From Monosiga brevicollis MX1 (taxonomy: Eukaryota; Opisthokonta; Choanoflagellata; Craspedida; Salpingoecidae), in NCBI RefSeq assembly GCF_000002865.3, contig NW_001865061.1, positions 547,988 through 584,653 of the forward strand: a stretch of DNA of 36,666 bases, written 5' to 3'. Below are positions 20,901 to 30,008 of this stretch, in pieces (positions within the stretch are counted from its first letter, which is position 1; each line of letters opens with the position of its first letter). The position numbers and the translations under genes were made by a program. The notes beneath the pieces were generated by a model. The model worked only from the letters and a program-made list of their open reading frames with translations, searched no databases and was not told the origin of the DNA.

Positions 20901-23720
20901 CGGCACAAGCAAGGTGGATGTCCCGGCAGGTTTCGTGGCAGGATTGGATGAGGGCCGAGCGATCATAGACATCTGTGCACGCACCACCATTGAAGCAAGC
21001 CTCGGAGGTGCCTGCACAGGTTAGCAGATGTTCGCAGTTGTCGCCCGTAGTCCAGTACGGGCATTCGCACGTGTATGCATCAGTTCCATCCATGCAAGTC
21101 CCGCCATTCTGGCAGGGCATGGGTGCACACTCGTCAACATTTGTCTGGCAAAAGTCGCCCGTGTACCCTGGGGGACAACGGCAGTGAAAGGCACGAACCC
21201 CGTCAGTTTGACGACACTGGTTGAGAATGCAGTCTACGCCGGCCTCATACAAAAGACGAGCAGTGCTGTTTGGGGCATTGCCGTCGCAGCCATCCAGACA
21301 GGTGGCGTCACATAGGGGCTCAGCTGCGCCGGCTTGCAAACAGGGGTGACTGCAGTCGGGATCGGCAGTGCAGGCAGCAAAGCTCTCTTGACAGACGGTA
21401 CGACATGGCGTGGGCTCGTCCACACACGTGGCCCCATTCGTACAAATAGAGGCGTTGCACCCAAGCTTGACCTCGCAGTGGTCGCCGTCAAAGCCCTCGG
21501 GACAGGTACAGCCATAAGTGTTAAAGTCTGCATAACAGCTACCCCCGTTGCTGCACGGGTCGTCGGCACACATGTCGACCATGTGCGCGCAGAGCTCGCC
21601 TTCCCAGCCGGGAGCACAGTGACAGGTGGCATTGTATAGACGCTCAGCAGTGCTGCAATCGTTCAAGTAACAATCAAGCACGGCAGCAAAGAGACTTTGG
21701 GCTCGGTGGCCTTCTGGAATAGATCCCGAGCTGCAGCCAAGGACGTCGTCCCGAGAGGCGTTGTAGAGGCTGATGAGTTGGAGGCACGGCAGGGCACGAT
21801 TGCACTCGGTCAGAGACTGGCAAGGCTCGTAAAGGTCGTTGCACTGTGCCGAGCAGCTCGGGGCTGGCTCATACAATTCTTCGCAGGTGGCTCCGTTTTG
21901 GCAACTGGTGACGTTGCAGCCAACGGCTGTCTCGCAATGAGCACCGTCATAACCGTGGGCGCAGGTGCATACAAACCCACCGTCGAGGGTGTCACGACAC
22001 GATGCGCCATTCAAGCACGGAGACTCGGTCTCACACACGGATACCTGCGCGAGGGAACGGGTCGAGCCCACACACGTAAAGACCGTGCGTTCTTGGTGAG
22101 ACATCGCACGAGGGAGGCAAGTGCGAAAGAGAGAGAGATGATGGTCTTACGCGCTCGCGGCAGTGGTCGCCCTCAAAGTCGGTTGTGCAGTTGCAAGACA
22201 GAGCATAAACCTCCCGCCCAGCGCCCTGTGGAGAGCAGTGCTGCCAGATGCAGGCACCAATCTGCTCATAGAGGGCGGAGGGATTGGCTACGTAGCAGCA
22301 CTCGGCCACGTTGTTGCATGGTGGATTCTCCTCTTGAACGACAAATTGCAAGACACTGAGACAGTTGCGCTCCTGCTGGGGACAGGAGGCACACGTGCTC
22401 ACGTCACAGCGTTCAGCACACGTGAGATCACGTGCGTGCTCGACACAGGTGCCATTGTTTGCACAATAGTCGTCGCTGCATGCGAGGGTGTTGTTGGCAA
22501 CCATGGTGGTTGCGTTTGGGGTGACGGTCGTGGTGACCGGCGACGTGGTTGCTGTGGCCGGTAGCTGCGTGGAGCCGTTGATTGTGGGGGTCGGGGTGGG
22601 ATGCAGCGAAGGGCTAGCTGTGGGGGTCTCTGCAATTGTACTGGTGGCAACCGGGATGCAGAACGCAGGATAGTCTGGGCAGCAATTGCCAAAGTCCATG
22701 CAAAGGTCATCGCACTGGCAATCGTCGCTGCTGTCGTAGCCTTCTGCCCCACAGCCCTTGTTGGCGCAGCGGCCGTTGGGGCCCGCGTGCGTGGTGGGCT
22801 CTTGCTCAGCCGTGGAGCTACCCACTGAGGGCGTGCGGGTGGCCACGGTGGTCGTTGGTGCCGTGGTGGTGGACACGCAAACCTGGCGATGCACGGTTGT
22901 GAAGAGATGAGATTCCAGGGCGACGCACAGCGCAGAAAAAAAAAAGAGCCAAGCGGCGAGGGTAATAGGAACGATAGTTTGATAGCAAGCAAGACCTGGT
23001 TGTAATCGCTGCAGCAAGACCCTTCGCCCGTGCACAAAGGGTCACAGTGACAGGGATGCGAAGGGTCGTAGGTGGCATAGCCACAGCCCTGAAACGCACA
23101 GGAGTTGATATCGCCCGAAGCTGCGTGGTGGCGATAGCATTGGATTTTCGAGGCAAGGGAAAAGTCAACCAGCCAGCTACATGATCAAGCGTGGACAACA
23201 CGAGGGTGGTGTGGACGACAAGCTCACTTGGAACAACAGTGGCTGTTGACGTCAGGTTGGGCGTCGACCGAGACTGTGGTCCAAAGGTGGATGTTGTGTG
23301 GGAGGCAGTGGTGGTGCTGATGGATGACGATGCACCGAGACAATACTATAAAAGGCATGTTCGGACAGGACGGATGAAGGACAATGAGGGGCAAGGGGAA
23401 TGTAGCACGCATGCACGGGGCGCGGGCGGGGCACACGCAAGCGAGTTGCGGGCCGGCAGCGGGGGAGGGACCTGGTTATAATCGGGACAACATGATCCTT
23501 CGTTGACACAGTACACGTCGCAGTGACAAGGATCGCTAGCGCGGTATCCACCAACTGTACAGTCGTTCTGAGCAGCACAGGTCGAGCGAGACTGGGCGCT
23601 GGTGGGCCAGGGCACGATGGTGGCGAGCAGTACTAGCAGTAGCACAAAGTGTGGTGTTTGGTCGTGCACGGCGAGCCATCTGGGGCTCTGCCGCGCCATG
23701 GCCATGGTAGAGCGGGCCAT
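5941..23720 (-). CDS. Giant type I membrane protein: SMB, EGF, TNFR-like and three TMEM132-like cohesin-dockerin units
   Basis: Exons 23720-23472, 23088-22996, 22882-22151 and 22044-5941, all phase 0, encode about 5,725 residues; the last exon is one 16.1-kb open frame. The ATG at 23720 is first in frame, with in-frame alternatives just downstream, and precedes a signal peptide (hydrophobic LLLVLLATIV core, cleavage near PTSA-QS). Order: somatomedin-B repeats; Thr-rich linker; alternating EGF and inserted-EGF domains (about 350-860); TNFR-like cysteine repeats; TMEM132-like unit 1 (about 910-2370); TNFR-like cluster (to about 2600); unit 2 (to about 4040); Ser/Thr linker; unit 3 (to about 5640); one transmembrane helix (about 5689-5712) and a tail of about 14 residues, YRKRRRRKATIATTD. 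Many N-x-S/T sites fit a glycosylated ectodomain. Likely a cell-surface or matrix adhesion protein; function is inferred from architecture only. Confidence 0.95.
6200..10729 (-). other. TMEM132-like unit 3 with cohesin and degenerate dockerin
   Basis: The third copy repeats the order: cohesin-like LFTGDVAVIDVMIHP, the TMEM132-like block IDGCSGLYQSSIVRAWA with VDVTHLV, BIG2-like repeats (YPAFAGR, FDLLFSDARLYPNF), a cohesin (about 7770-7310, DIDLGSPVGLPLHL), a RRRR site (about 7305-7290) and a dockerin-like region. The first calcium loop is good (GDFNQDGCFNVND). The second (LDLVPVLDENDV) no longer has regular ligand spacing. The unit then runs through a further beta-rich domain to the transmembrane helix. 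Confidence 0.83.
10730..10989 (-). other. Mucin-like Ser/Thr-rich linker
   Basis: About 85 residues made almost entirely of Ser, Thr, Pro, Val and Ala separate units 2 and 3. It is a likely O-glycosylated spacer. Confidence 0.85.
10990..15309 (-). other. TMEM132-like unit 2 with cohesin and dockerin
   Basis: This copy shows the TMEM132 resemblance best: CAQLYQRTVIRAHTDLRLGS, FVPASDVTPLL, RSIFSDGTSAELDTAAL, TLSSLDERVLGIV and a G-x-G-x-G-Y-L-L-R-V block follow the order of the animal TMEM132 middle region as I recall it. A cohesin (about 12300-11865) starts DGDLGATSGLPLSPV and contains VEFVAGAVSVQV. Five arginines (RRRRRLLG, about 11862-11840) separate it from the dockerin-like loops GDIDGDCAFDVGD and MDADGNGIINGQD (about 11705-11540). 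Confidence 0.87.
15310..16015 (-). other. TNFR-like cysteine repeats, second cluster
   Basis: At least eight short repeats of the type C-x-x-C...ATATSDRAC occupy about 230 residues between units 1 and 2. The repeated T-S-D-R-A-C ending marks each module. Confidence 0.85.
16020..20394 (-). other. TMEM132-like unit 1 with cohesin and dockerin
   Basis: About 1,450 residues of beta-rich sequence. An early cohesin-like part begins at LYPGDAVDATLHAYAIREVGLF. The middle holds TMEM132/BIG2-like blocks, including a YPAYAGS motif and FDLVFDDGRQYP. A second cohesin (about 17310-16850) starts DVDLGASSGAPLGPV and includes FDAAVVRVAQVRPGS and VEISGIA. A basic RRRRQR segment (about 16845-16800) precedes a dockerin-like pair of calcium loops, GDVNGDCVFDIAD and LDADGNGAFEAAD (about 16725-16555). 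Both loops have acidic or amide residues at EF-loop positions 1, 3, 5, 9 and 12. Confidence 0.85.
20395..20545 (-). other. TNFR-like cysteine repeats, first cluster
   Basis: Short repeats with C-x2-C, PTSDRLC and TATSDRAC signatures, resembling TNFR/NGFR-type cysteine repeats, lie between the EGF array and TMEM132-like unit 1. Confidence 0.75.
20550..22480 (-). other. Alternating EGF and cysteine-rich-insertion EGF array
   Basis: Canonical EGF domains of about 33 residues (near 22035-21935, 21575-21478, 21135-21035 and 20650-20550) alternate with four longer modules (near 22480-22155, 21925-21590, 21460-21150 and 21022-20665). Each longer module starts like an EGF (C-x4-C-x-NG-x2-C), diverts into about 80 extra residues, and returns to an EGF end (C-x-C-x2-G-[FYW]-x-G-x2-C). 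The inserts share a C-x3-C opening, an internal Cys cluster and a closing C-x3-[QNH]-C or similar pair. Several canonical members (for example NVDECAPMPCQNGGTC) look calcium-binding. Confidence 0.9.
22996..23571 (-). other. Somatomedin-B repeats split across phase-0 exons
   Basis: Exon 1 carries the first seven cysteines of an SMB domain (C-x5-C-x10-C-H-C-x3-C-x5-CC-PDYNQ). The eighth cysteine is the second residue of exon 2, at the family's usual spacing after the CC pair. Exon 2 (31 residues) is itself an SMB-like repeat ending CCSDYNQ, whose last cysteine is supplied by exon 3 (V-C). It lacks its own first cysteine unless a different acceptor is used. A third, complete SMB domain lies in exon 3 (about 22785-22665). 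SMB domains are compact disulfide knots found in vitronectin and other secreted proteins. Confidence 0.85.
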
Positions 23721-24837
23721 GCGCTCGCGCTGATTGTTTGGGGTGCGCGGAACCCCAGCTAAACTGGCCAACTTGAGGACAGAAAGGGACTACAGGAGCA
23801 GAACAAGTTTGTGGCCTGGGATTCTGAGCGTCAGGTGCTGCTTTCGGATCTTATGCCTGGCGTCGCGTAAATTTGGCGGGGGCCGAGCAAAGGGCAGGTT
23901 GTTCCGCAGAGCGCGGATGAGCTAGCACAGCCAAGGGAAAACAAGCACAGAAACCAAGGACAGGCTTCTCGTACCACATTGCCGCACCCCCGGCGGCCGA
24001 GAGGATGATGGCCAAGGTGCTTTGGTTGTTGAGTCGTCTATCTTTTTGTTTTTACCGGGGCAGAGCTTTTGCTCGGAAACGGCTGCTCTTGCAAAGTCGC
24101 AACCAAGCAGCAGTGTGCCAGCAAGCCTGAAATTAGCCAGAAGGCTGTGCCGCCGGATGCAGGATGGTATATCCGGTGAATCACACAGACAGCCCCACAG
24201 ATCAACCCGACCAACACAGACCAACACAGTCCAACAGACTGACACACTCTCGCAACGTGTCGTCGTTGGAGAGGGACAGAGAGACAGAGAGACACAGAGA
24301 GAGAGAGAGAAAGGGGGGCGGTGAGCCAGCCGTTGCAAAAAAAAAAAAAAAAATAGAGGCAAAAAGAACAAAAGAGAGCGTTTCCAAATGACGCGGTCTG
24401 GTGGAAAGGCCGTGTCCAACGGACAGTTGTCGTTTTGCTGTACTCGATGGACAACCTGTCGCGGTCATGGACGAGCGAGAGGGGGTTGGCGGCGAGATGA
24501 TCTCAATGCGGGTCCTCGCCGCCCATCGCCCAACCTGATAGTTTGCTTGCATGCAAACATCCTATCTCAACTACACATCTTGGAAGTTAAAAGAGCACTG
24601 CGGCCCGATAGAAGTTAAAAGCCAAGGGGGTTTATCACTTTAAGTTTTCTACAAATTTTTCGAGAGAAGAGATGAGAGTCAGAGAAGAGTTAAATTTGTT
24701 AACCAGAAACAGAGCCTAAGATGGGACTGAAACAAAGACACACGGAAAACGAGTAGTAAAACAAGAGAATTTGACTAACCGTGACCGAGAGACAGAGGTG
24801 TGGATGACACAGAGAGAGAGAGAGATCAGAGAGATCA

Positions 24838-24907
<70 letters not shown>

Positions 24908-24921
24908 GCGCGCGCGGGAAG
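23721..24921. other. Divergent intergenic region
   Basis: About 1.2 kb between the divergent starts of the giant gene and the coiled-coil gene. It contains a GA-rich tract (about 24276-24312), a run of 16 or more A (about 24336-24352), GA tracts and a CA microsatellite (24839-24904). It presumably holds both promoters, but no element is recognised and no coding segment is supported. Confidence 0.55.
24839..24904. repeat. (CA)n microsatellite
   Basis: About 64 bp of perfect CA repeat, ending 18 bp before the ATG of the downstream coiled-coil gene, so within its 5' leader or core promoter. Confidence 0.98.
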
Positions 24922-26834
24922 ATGGTGGGGCCGGAGCTGTTGGCGGCGGGGGTGTGGGAGGTACAGGCGGGGCAGGAGGTGGGGGTGACGCAGCGGTTGG
25001 GGGAGTATTGTCGGAGGGCGTTTGAGGGGGTGGATTTGGAGCAGTATGCCCGGCCAGAGCTGGTGGATCTGCAGCAGGCGGGGGAGCCGGCCATGGCACA
25101 GGAGGTGACTCGACTGCGACAGGCCGACGCTCGGACCACATTGTATCGCTTACGCCTCGAACAGGCTTGTGCTGCCCTTGAGGCCGAGCAGCGATGTGCT
25201 CAGCAACTCTTGCCAGCGCTTCATGCTCTCCCCCTGGGTCCCCAGCAGCTGGACGCCGCCAGGTGAGAGAGAGAAAGAGAGACAGAGAGAGATTTGCCCG
25301 GGTCTTGACCACCCCCACTCGCCCCACATTGGTGGCTGTTGCCAGCGGAGGGAGGGCTTTAACCCCGCTTCTCCCTCCCCTTTCTTGCCCAGCCTCGGGT
25401 TCTTGGCTGTCGTTCTTGCCCATGTCCTCATCCGGATCCTCGGTCACCCAGGCGACAAGCCAGCGAGCGTGAAGCCACGGCGGCTCGCCTTGATGAAGAG
25501 CTGCACGAAATCAGGTCGGTTTCAGTGCCGTCGCTGCTGAGCATGAACATGGCAAAGGCCAACTGGGCTCAACATCAAATGGACGCTTTGGTATAGGGTT
25601 ACGCTTCAGGACATGGCGCAGCGAGCAAGCGATGCCATTGTGAGCACGTATATCGGTGGCAACTACCAGGCCATCAAGTCGCAGCAGGTGGGTACGGACG
25701 CAACTCGCCCTCCAGCTCCGGGGCTTGCCGAATGCGAGCCCGCCGTTCTGCTCAGGCACCACCCCCAAGGCCTCCGACCCTCTCACCACCTGCTCAACGC
25801 GGGTGTTTCATCAGGAGCGGGTACTGACGGCACAGCGCCATGTCGTCGAGCACCTTACACAGCAACGCGCACGCCAGCATCGGCGCCGAGCTTTTCTCGA
25901 GTCAGTTGTGATCATGTGGCTGCACACTGTTTCTTTCCACCATAGAAACCATGGTGGGGCAATGTGCCGCAGGATCTGGCTCTGGCTGATTGGTTGTTGT
26001 GTTGGCTCTTGCAACATGCAGCTGGATCCGCGAGACGGAGGAGCAGCTGTATGGGTGCTGGCAAGCCACCGCCCGGCTTCATACAGAACTGGCTGACACT
26101 TGCACAAACATGCTACGAGGTCTGTGCTCATGCAACGGCTGCCTCACCTCTTGATTGCGGTTACGGTGCTGACCTCGACGCGAGGGTTGGCGGAATGCGA
26201 AATGCTTGGACCTGACATTGGCGCATGACGTGTGGTGCACAGACCTGGAGGACGCCGGGACCCGCCATCAGCGGCCCCTGGAGGTGATTGCGAGCCATGA
26301 CACGGCCATGTTGGACCTTGCCAAAGCCGTGAGTTTCTGCTGTCACTTGTTGTTTCAAATTAATTTTCAAGATGACCAAGTGCTCGTTTGTCTCTCTGTC
26401 TGCCTCTCTGCCTCTCTGTTTGTCTCTCTGCCTGTCTCTTCCTGTCTCTCTTCCTGTCTCTCTTCCTGTCTCTCTTCCTGTTTCTCTGCCTATTGGCCCT
26501 TCTGTTCCATCTGTTGGGTTGGCCCAGGTGTCCAACTCCCGTCGCATCTGGCTCTGTACCTCGAGCCGTGCAATTGCTTTTGGTTCGTACCATTGACAGG
26601 GCGTGACACTGGCGTGTTGGGGTCTGCTACCCGGTGCCAATAGGTTGTCGGGCCGAATAAGGAATTGGCATCGTACGAGGATGTGCGCGTGGGTCTGGAG
26701 CAGTTACTGGAGAGGCACCATGAGGCGCAACAACGCAATTCGCGCTTGCACACGTCGCTGGCCGAGCAGGTAGCGCAACTCCCAAAACGAGTCGGCCAAG
26801 GCCAAAGGGGTTTATGTTGTGAAGAGTCAGGCTG

Positions 26835-26873
<39 letters not shown>

Positions 26874-27198
26874 GCAGGATAGGAGGGAGATGGATCGATG
26901 GTCAAGGTGGTGAAAGGCAGTTGTTCGACCTTGACTTTTTTACTTTTGTTTGGGGCCGGCACTCATCCATTCGTTTGGCCATGGGATTGTGCGGCAGGGA
27001 CAAGCAGTACGTGCGGCGGTCGCCGACTGGCAGCAGTGGCTTCAGCAACCTCATCTGCGCGACCAACACGGACTGCTGGTCGAGCAGGCCACTCATGCAC
27101 GCCTTCAGCTTCTTGCACGCGAAGCTGATGTCGTGGAGCGCGAGGTGGCGGCCTTACTTCGCGCCATGCGTGACACCTCTGCCAGCGTTGCGTCTTGA
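24922..27198 (+). CDS. Coiled-coil protein, possibly augmin subunit HAUS3
   Basis: Exons by phase matching: 24922-25262, 25452-25518 (or to 25590), 25610-25687, 25815-25900, 26022-26119, 26243-26328, 26662-26769 and 26998-27198, giving 354 or 378 residues. Most of the protein is charged, Ala/Leu/Gln/Glu-rich and predicted coiled coil (for example ASEREATAARLDEELHEIR). Two places recall HAUS3, a centrosome and spindle augmin-complex subunit that recruits gamma-tubulin: an N-terminal GEYCRRAFEG...DLQQAGEPAM, and GGNYQAIKSQQERVLTAQ followed by LTQQRARQ, similar to the FDLQIAKQDYYTARQ region as remembered. Human HAUS3 is about 600 residues, so this protein is short for the family. The gene model is fairly firm; the family assignment is tentative. 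The start is the first ATG in a long frame just after the CA repeat. Confidence 0.65.
26386..26490. repeat. CT-rich repeat with 12-bp TCTCTTCCTGTC period
   Basis: Intronic pyrimidine-rich stretch in the coiled-coil gene. It has about four near-perfect 12-bp copies at 26436-26485, preceded by looser TCTCTGCC copies. Confidence 0.85.
26835..26871. repeat. (CA)n microsatellite
   Basis: About 36 bp of CA repeat inside the last intron of the coiled-coil gene. Confidence 0.97.
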
Positions 27199-27759
27199 GC
27201 GCCAGAGTGAGACAAATTGATCAGAAATGTACATCTTGGTGGCCAGAGCCAAAGTCTGACGATCAACCGCCGCCAGGGGTAGCTTGTTACACCACACGCC
27301 ACATTTTCCTCATGTATGCACGCGTTTCGTCTAAAGTCACGAGGTGAGGTGTGTGTGTGTGTGGGAGGGTTGTTGATGTGACTCTCATTCTTATGATTAT
27401 TGCCGCGTATCTCGCCCTGAGTCAACTGCATCTCTTGCTCTCTACTTGCCACCAATGCCTTGGGATGGTTTTTTTCTTTTTTTTTTTAAATTACTTAGGG
27501 GTGTTTACGGCTCGTGATGTCGTTGTCATCTCTGTGTCTCTCACTGTCTGTGTGTCTTTGGCTCTCCCTCTTTCTGTATGTCTCCTGCTGTCTCTCTCTC
27601 CCTCTCTCTCTTCAAGGGCTCACTCTCTCAAGCTCTGCCAAGCGCTCTCACTTCACAAACTCGCCTTGAAACTTTTTCAGACTCTGTCTTGCCCTTTTTT
27701 TTTTTTTTCGAATGATTGCGTGGTTGGCTTTTCACCAAGTCTTTTTCTTTTCTCTCTAA

Positions 27760-27805
<46 letters not shown>

Positions 27806-28202
27806 CTCTCTCTCTCTCTCTCTCAAGCTCTCTCTCTAAATCTCTCGAAATCTCTCGAAATCTCTCGAAATCTCTCGAAATCTCTCGAAATCTCTCTCTC
27901 TCTCTAAATTTCTCTCTCTAACTCCCCTCTCTCTGAATCTCTCTCTAATTCTCTCTCTCTCTCTCTCTGAATCTCTCTCTCTCTCTGAAGTTTTTTTATC
28001 TTTTTTGTCGACGAGTGAGAGAGGTATTCAGGCCGTCATCTCTCTCGTTCAATGGCGTGCACGCGGGACAACGGCAGCGGCACCTCGTCTCAGAAAGAAA
28101 AATACGGCGGTGGCGGGCTGTTGGTGTGTAGAGCATTGGACTAACTGTGTTGCTGGAATAGGGTGGCAACGGATTGTGTGACCTGTGTGGGGACCAGCGA
28201 AC
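27199..28202. other. Low-complexity intergenic region
   Basis: 1 kb between two same-strand genes, dominated by CT-rich simple sequence. No coding segment or RNA gene is seen. Confidence 0.7.
27500..27990. repeat. CT-rich low-complexity tract with (TCTCTCGAAA)n
   Basis: Long pyrimidine tract. A perfect CT run (about 27765-27830) is followed by about five copies of a 10-bp TCTCTCGAAA unit (about 27838-27892), then more CT with interspersed AAAT and GAAT. Confidence 0.95.
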
Positions 28203-30008
28203 ATGCGCTGGATCGTGGTACCTGCCCTGGCTGTGGCGTTGATCGCGCTGGGGCACGCACAAGAGCTCTCCCCGACCCTGCCACAGGACATGGATGAACA
28301 CAGCTTCTTCTTCCTCAGCGGTGCTCATCACAGGTCTGCTCTCGGTTTTTTTTTTGTTTTTTTTGGCTCTGTGGTGCTTGAAGCTTTGCAATGCGGTGCT
28401 ATTCATGCCCCGCCTCGCGCGCGCAAGGCCCGGCCCCTCTTGTCTCTTGTCTCTCTCTCTCCTTCTTTCCCTCTCTCTATCTCTCCTTCTTCACCTCCAT
28501 CTCCATCTCCATCCTCTCTCTCCCTCTTTTCTCCGTGGCACGCGCCTCACCATGCCGTCTTTCTTCTGCTCTACTGTGCTCTACCATGAATAGCGGAACT
28601 ACATTGACCACGTTGATCCTGTGCACCCACCCACGCTCATCTTGCATTCGCAGTGCGTTTTCCCCACCATCCGCGACCCACGACCATGTGCTTTTTCTCC
28701 TCACCTCTGGTTGGCGGCCATGCCTGCGTGCGCACCATTCATTTAGACAGCGGCGCCCCTGAAGATGAAGGCGCTCACATTCAGCGTGGTGTACGTAGCG
28801 ATTGCTGTCGGTGGTTGTTTTTGAGTTTCCTTTTTTGTGGTTGATCAGTTTCTGAGGCATGGAAGAAGGGGGTTGCGCGCATTGCTTGCTTTGGTCATCA
28901 TCATCTGAGGCATACATGAAGCATTGCCTTTGCTGCTTTTCTTTTTTTTTTTTTTTGTTTTTTTCACGCGTGCAGATTTGCCCACATACACCATTGACCC
29001 GCTGCCGCTCCCCTCACCTCTCCTTTTGCTCACCCCTTACCACAGGTTTACAAGACCGAACACGTGCTGGGAGGCGCCATGAAGTATGCCTACCACCCTG
29101 CCGGTCACTTGATTGAGACTGACAGCAGCTTGACGGACCGAAACCGACGCGCTGTTTTCGACGCCTGGGGCCGGTACTGGAACCTGTCGCGCCCAGTGCT
29201 GGTGGAAAAGTCACCGCGCCACACCATCATGACTCGCTACCTGCAAACCATGTTCACGCCGGACAAGTCACGATTCCTTGTTATCATGCGCCACCCGCTC
29301 GCCGCTTCCCACTACGAATGGTTCCGCAACCGCAAGTACGACGAGGCTCGTGGCCACTGTGGTCGCCCCTGGATTGAACACTGGCTCGCCATCTATCGCT
29401 GGGTCCGCGAGGACATTCCCCACCTGCGTGAGGCCCGCGTCTTCCAGTATGAACGCATGTTGGCCGGGGCCCCCATGCTGCAAGACTCGCGCCTACTCGC
29501 CAAGGCCTGGGTCAACGCTCTCTATCGCTTCATGGGCCTCGAAGAAGATGTCGTGGACATTGAATACCAAAAGGCGGCACGCCCCGACGAAACCATGCCC
29601 CTTGAACTCCACGCTCTTCACGAGATGGATGACGGCGCGTCCAACAACGGCGCCCGTCGTCGCCGCCTGCTTGGCCTCAACTTGACCACCGAACGCCTGG
29701 ACGACGATATCTGGGAGCCAGAAGTGGCCGTCGATCCCGCACCCCAGCTTGGCGGATCTGCCCGGACCGGTCGCAAATTGCTCGAATTTTACGGTGGCAA
29801 CCGCCTTCAGGTGCGCGTCAACGACCGCCTTGTTTACCACTGGATCCCTCAGTGGTATGACCTGATTGACATGGAGTCTGAGGTTTGCCAAGGCGTGATT
29901 GACGACTATGAGCGCGAGCTGAACGAGTACGGCTACTCGCTCAAGGTTCTCAACTACGCCGCCCCACCCCCGGCCTTTGTGGACAACCACGTCCAACTTC
30001 GCCCCTAA
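28203..30008 (+). CDS. Secretory-pathway sulfotransferase
   Basis: Exons 28203-28333, 28594-28652, 28747-28790 and 29046-30008 give 398 residues, all junctions phase-consistent. The N-terminus is a signal peptide or signal anchor (MRWIVVPALAVALIALGHAQ). The 5'-phosphosulfate loop HHSGTTLTTLIL is formed exactly across the first intron and is followed by THP. DEGAHIQRG-VYKTEHVLGG crosses the third intron and matches the DEG-x-H-x-Q-x-VY element of the Sulfotransfer_3-like family. VEKSPRHTIMTRYLQ and RFLVIMRHPLA form the 3'-phosphate-binding region. These enzymes transfer sulfate from PAPS to protein tyrosine or glycan acceptors in the Golgi or lumen. The acceptor here is unknown. A family-atypical insert with RRRRLLG near 29660 resembles a proprotein-convertase site. 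The start ATG directly precedes the signal sequence. Confidence 0.92.

Noticed and set aside
5941-22104. Many 60-200 codon plus-strand frames opposite the giant exon
   Set aside because: They are shadows of a very long GC-rich minus-strand exon. None has domain-like sequence, and the minus strand has a continuous frame with clear domains.
23041-23210. A longer exon 2 of the giant gene including a CAFQGC-like start
   Set aside because: It would give SMB repeat 2 a complete first cysteine, but its acceptors do not match the phase of exon 1. The acceptor before 23088 matches phase and restores the last cysteine of SMB repeat 1.
26372-26606. Cys/Leu/Ser-rich hydrophobic frames that look like membrane segments
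   Set aside because: They come from the 12-bp pyrimidine repeat inside an intron of the coiled-coil gene.
27351-27907. Leu/Ser-rich frames in the CT-rich tract
   Set aside because: They are created by CT repeats (Ser-Leu alternation) and have no start context or conserved content.
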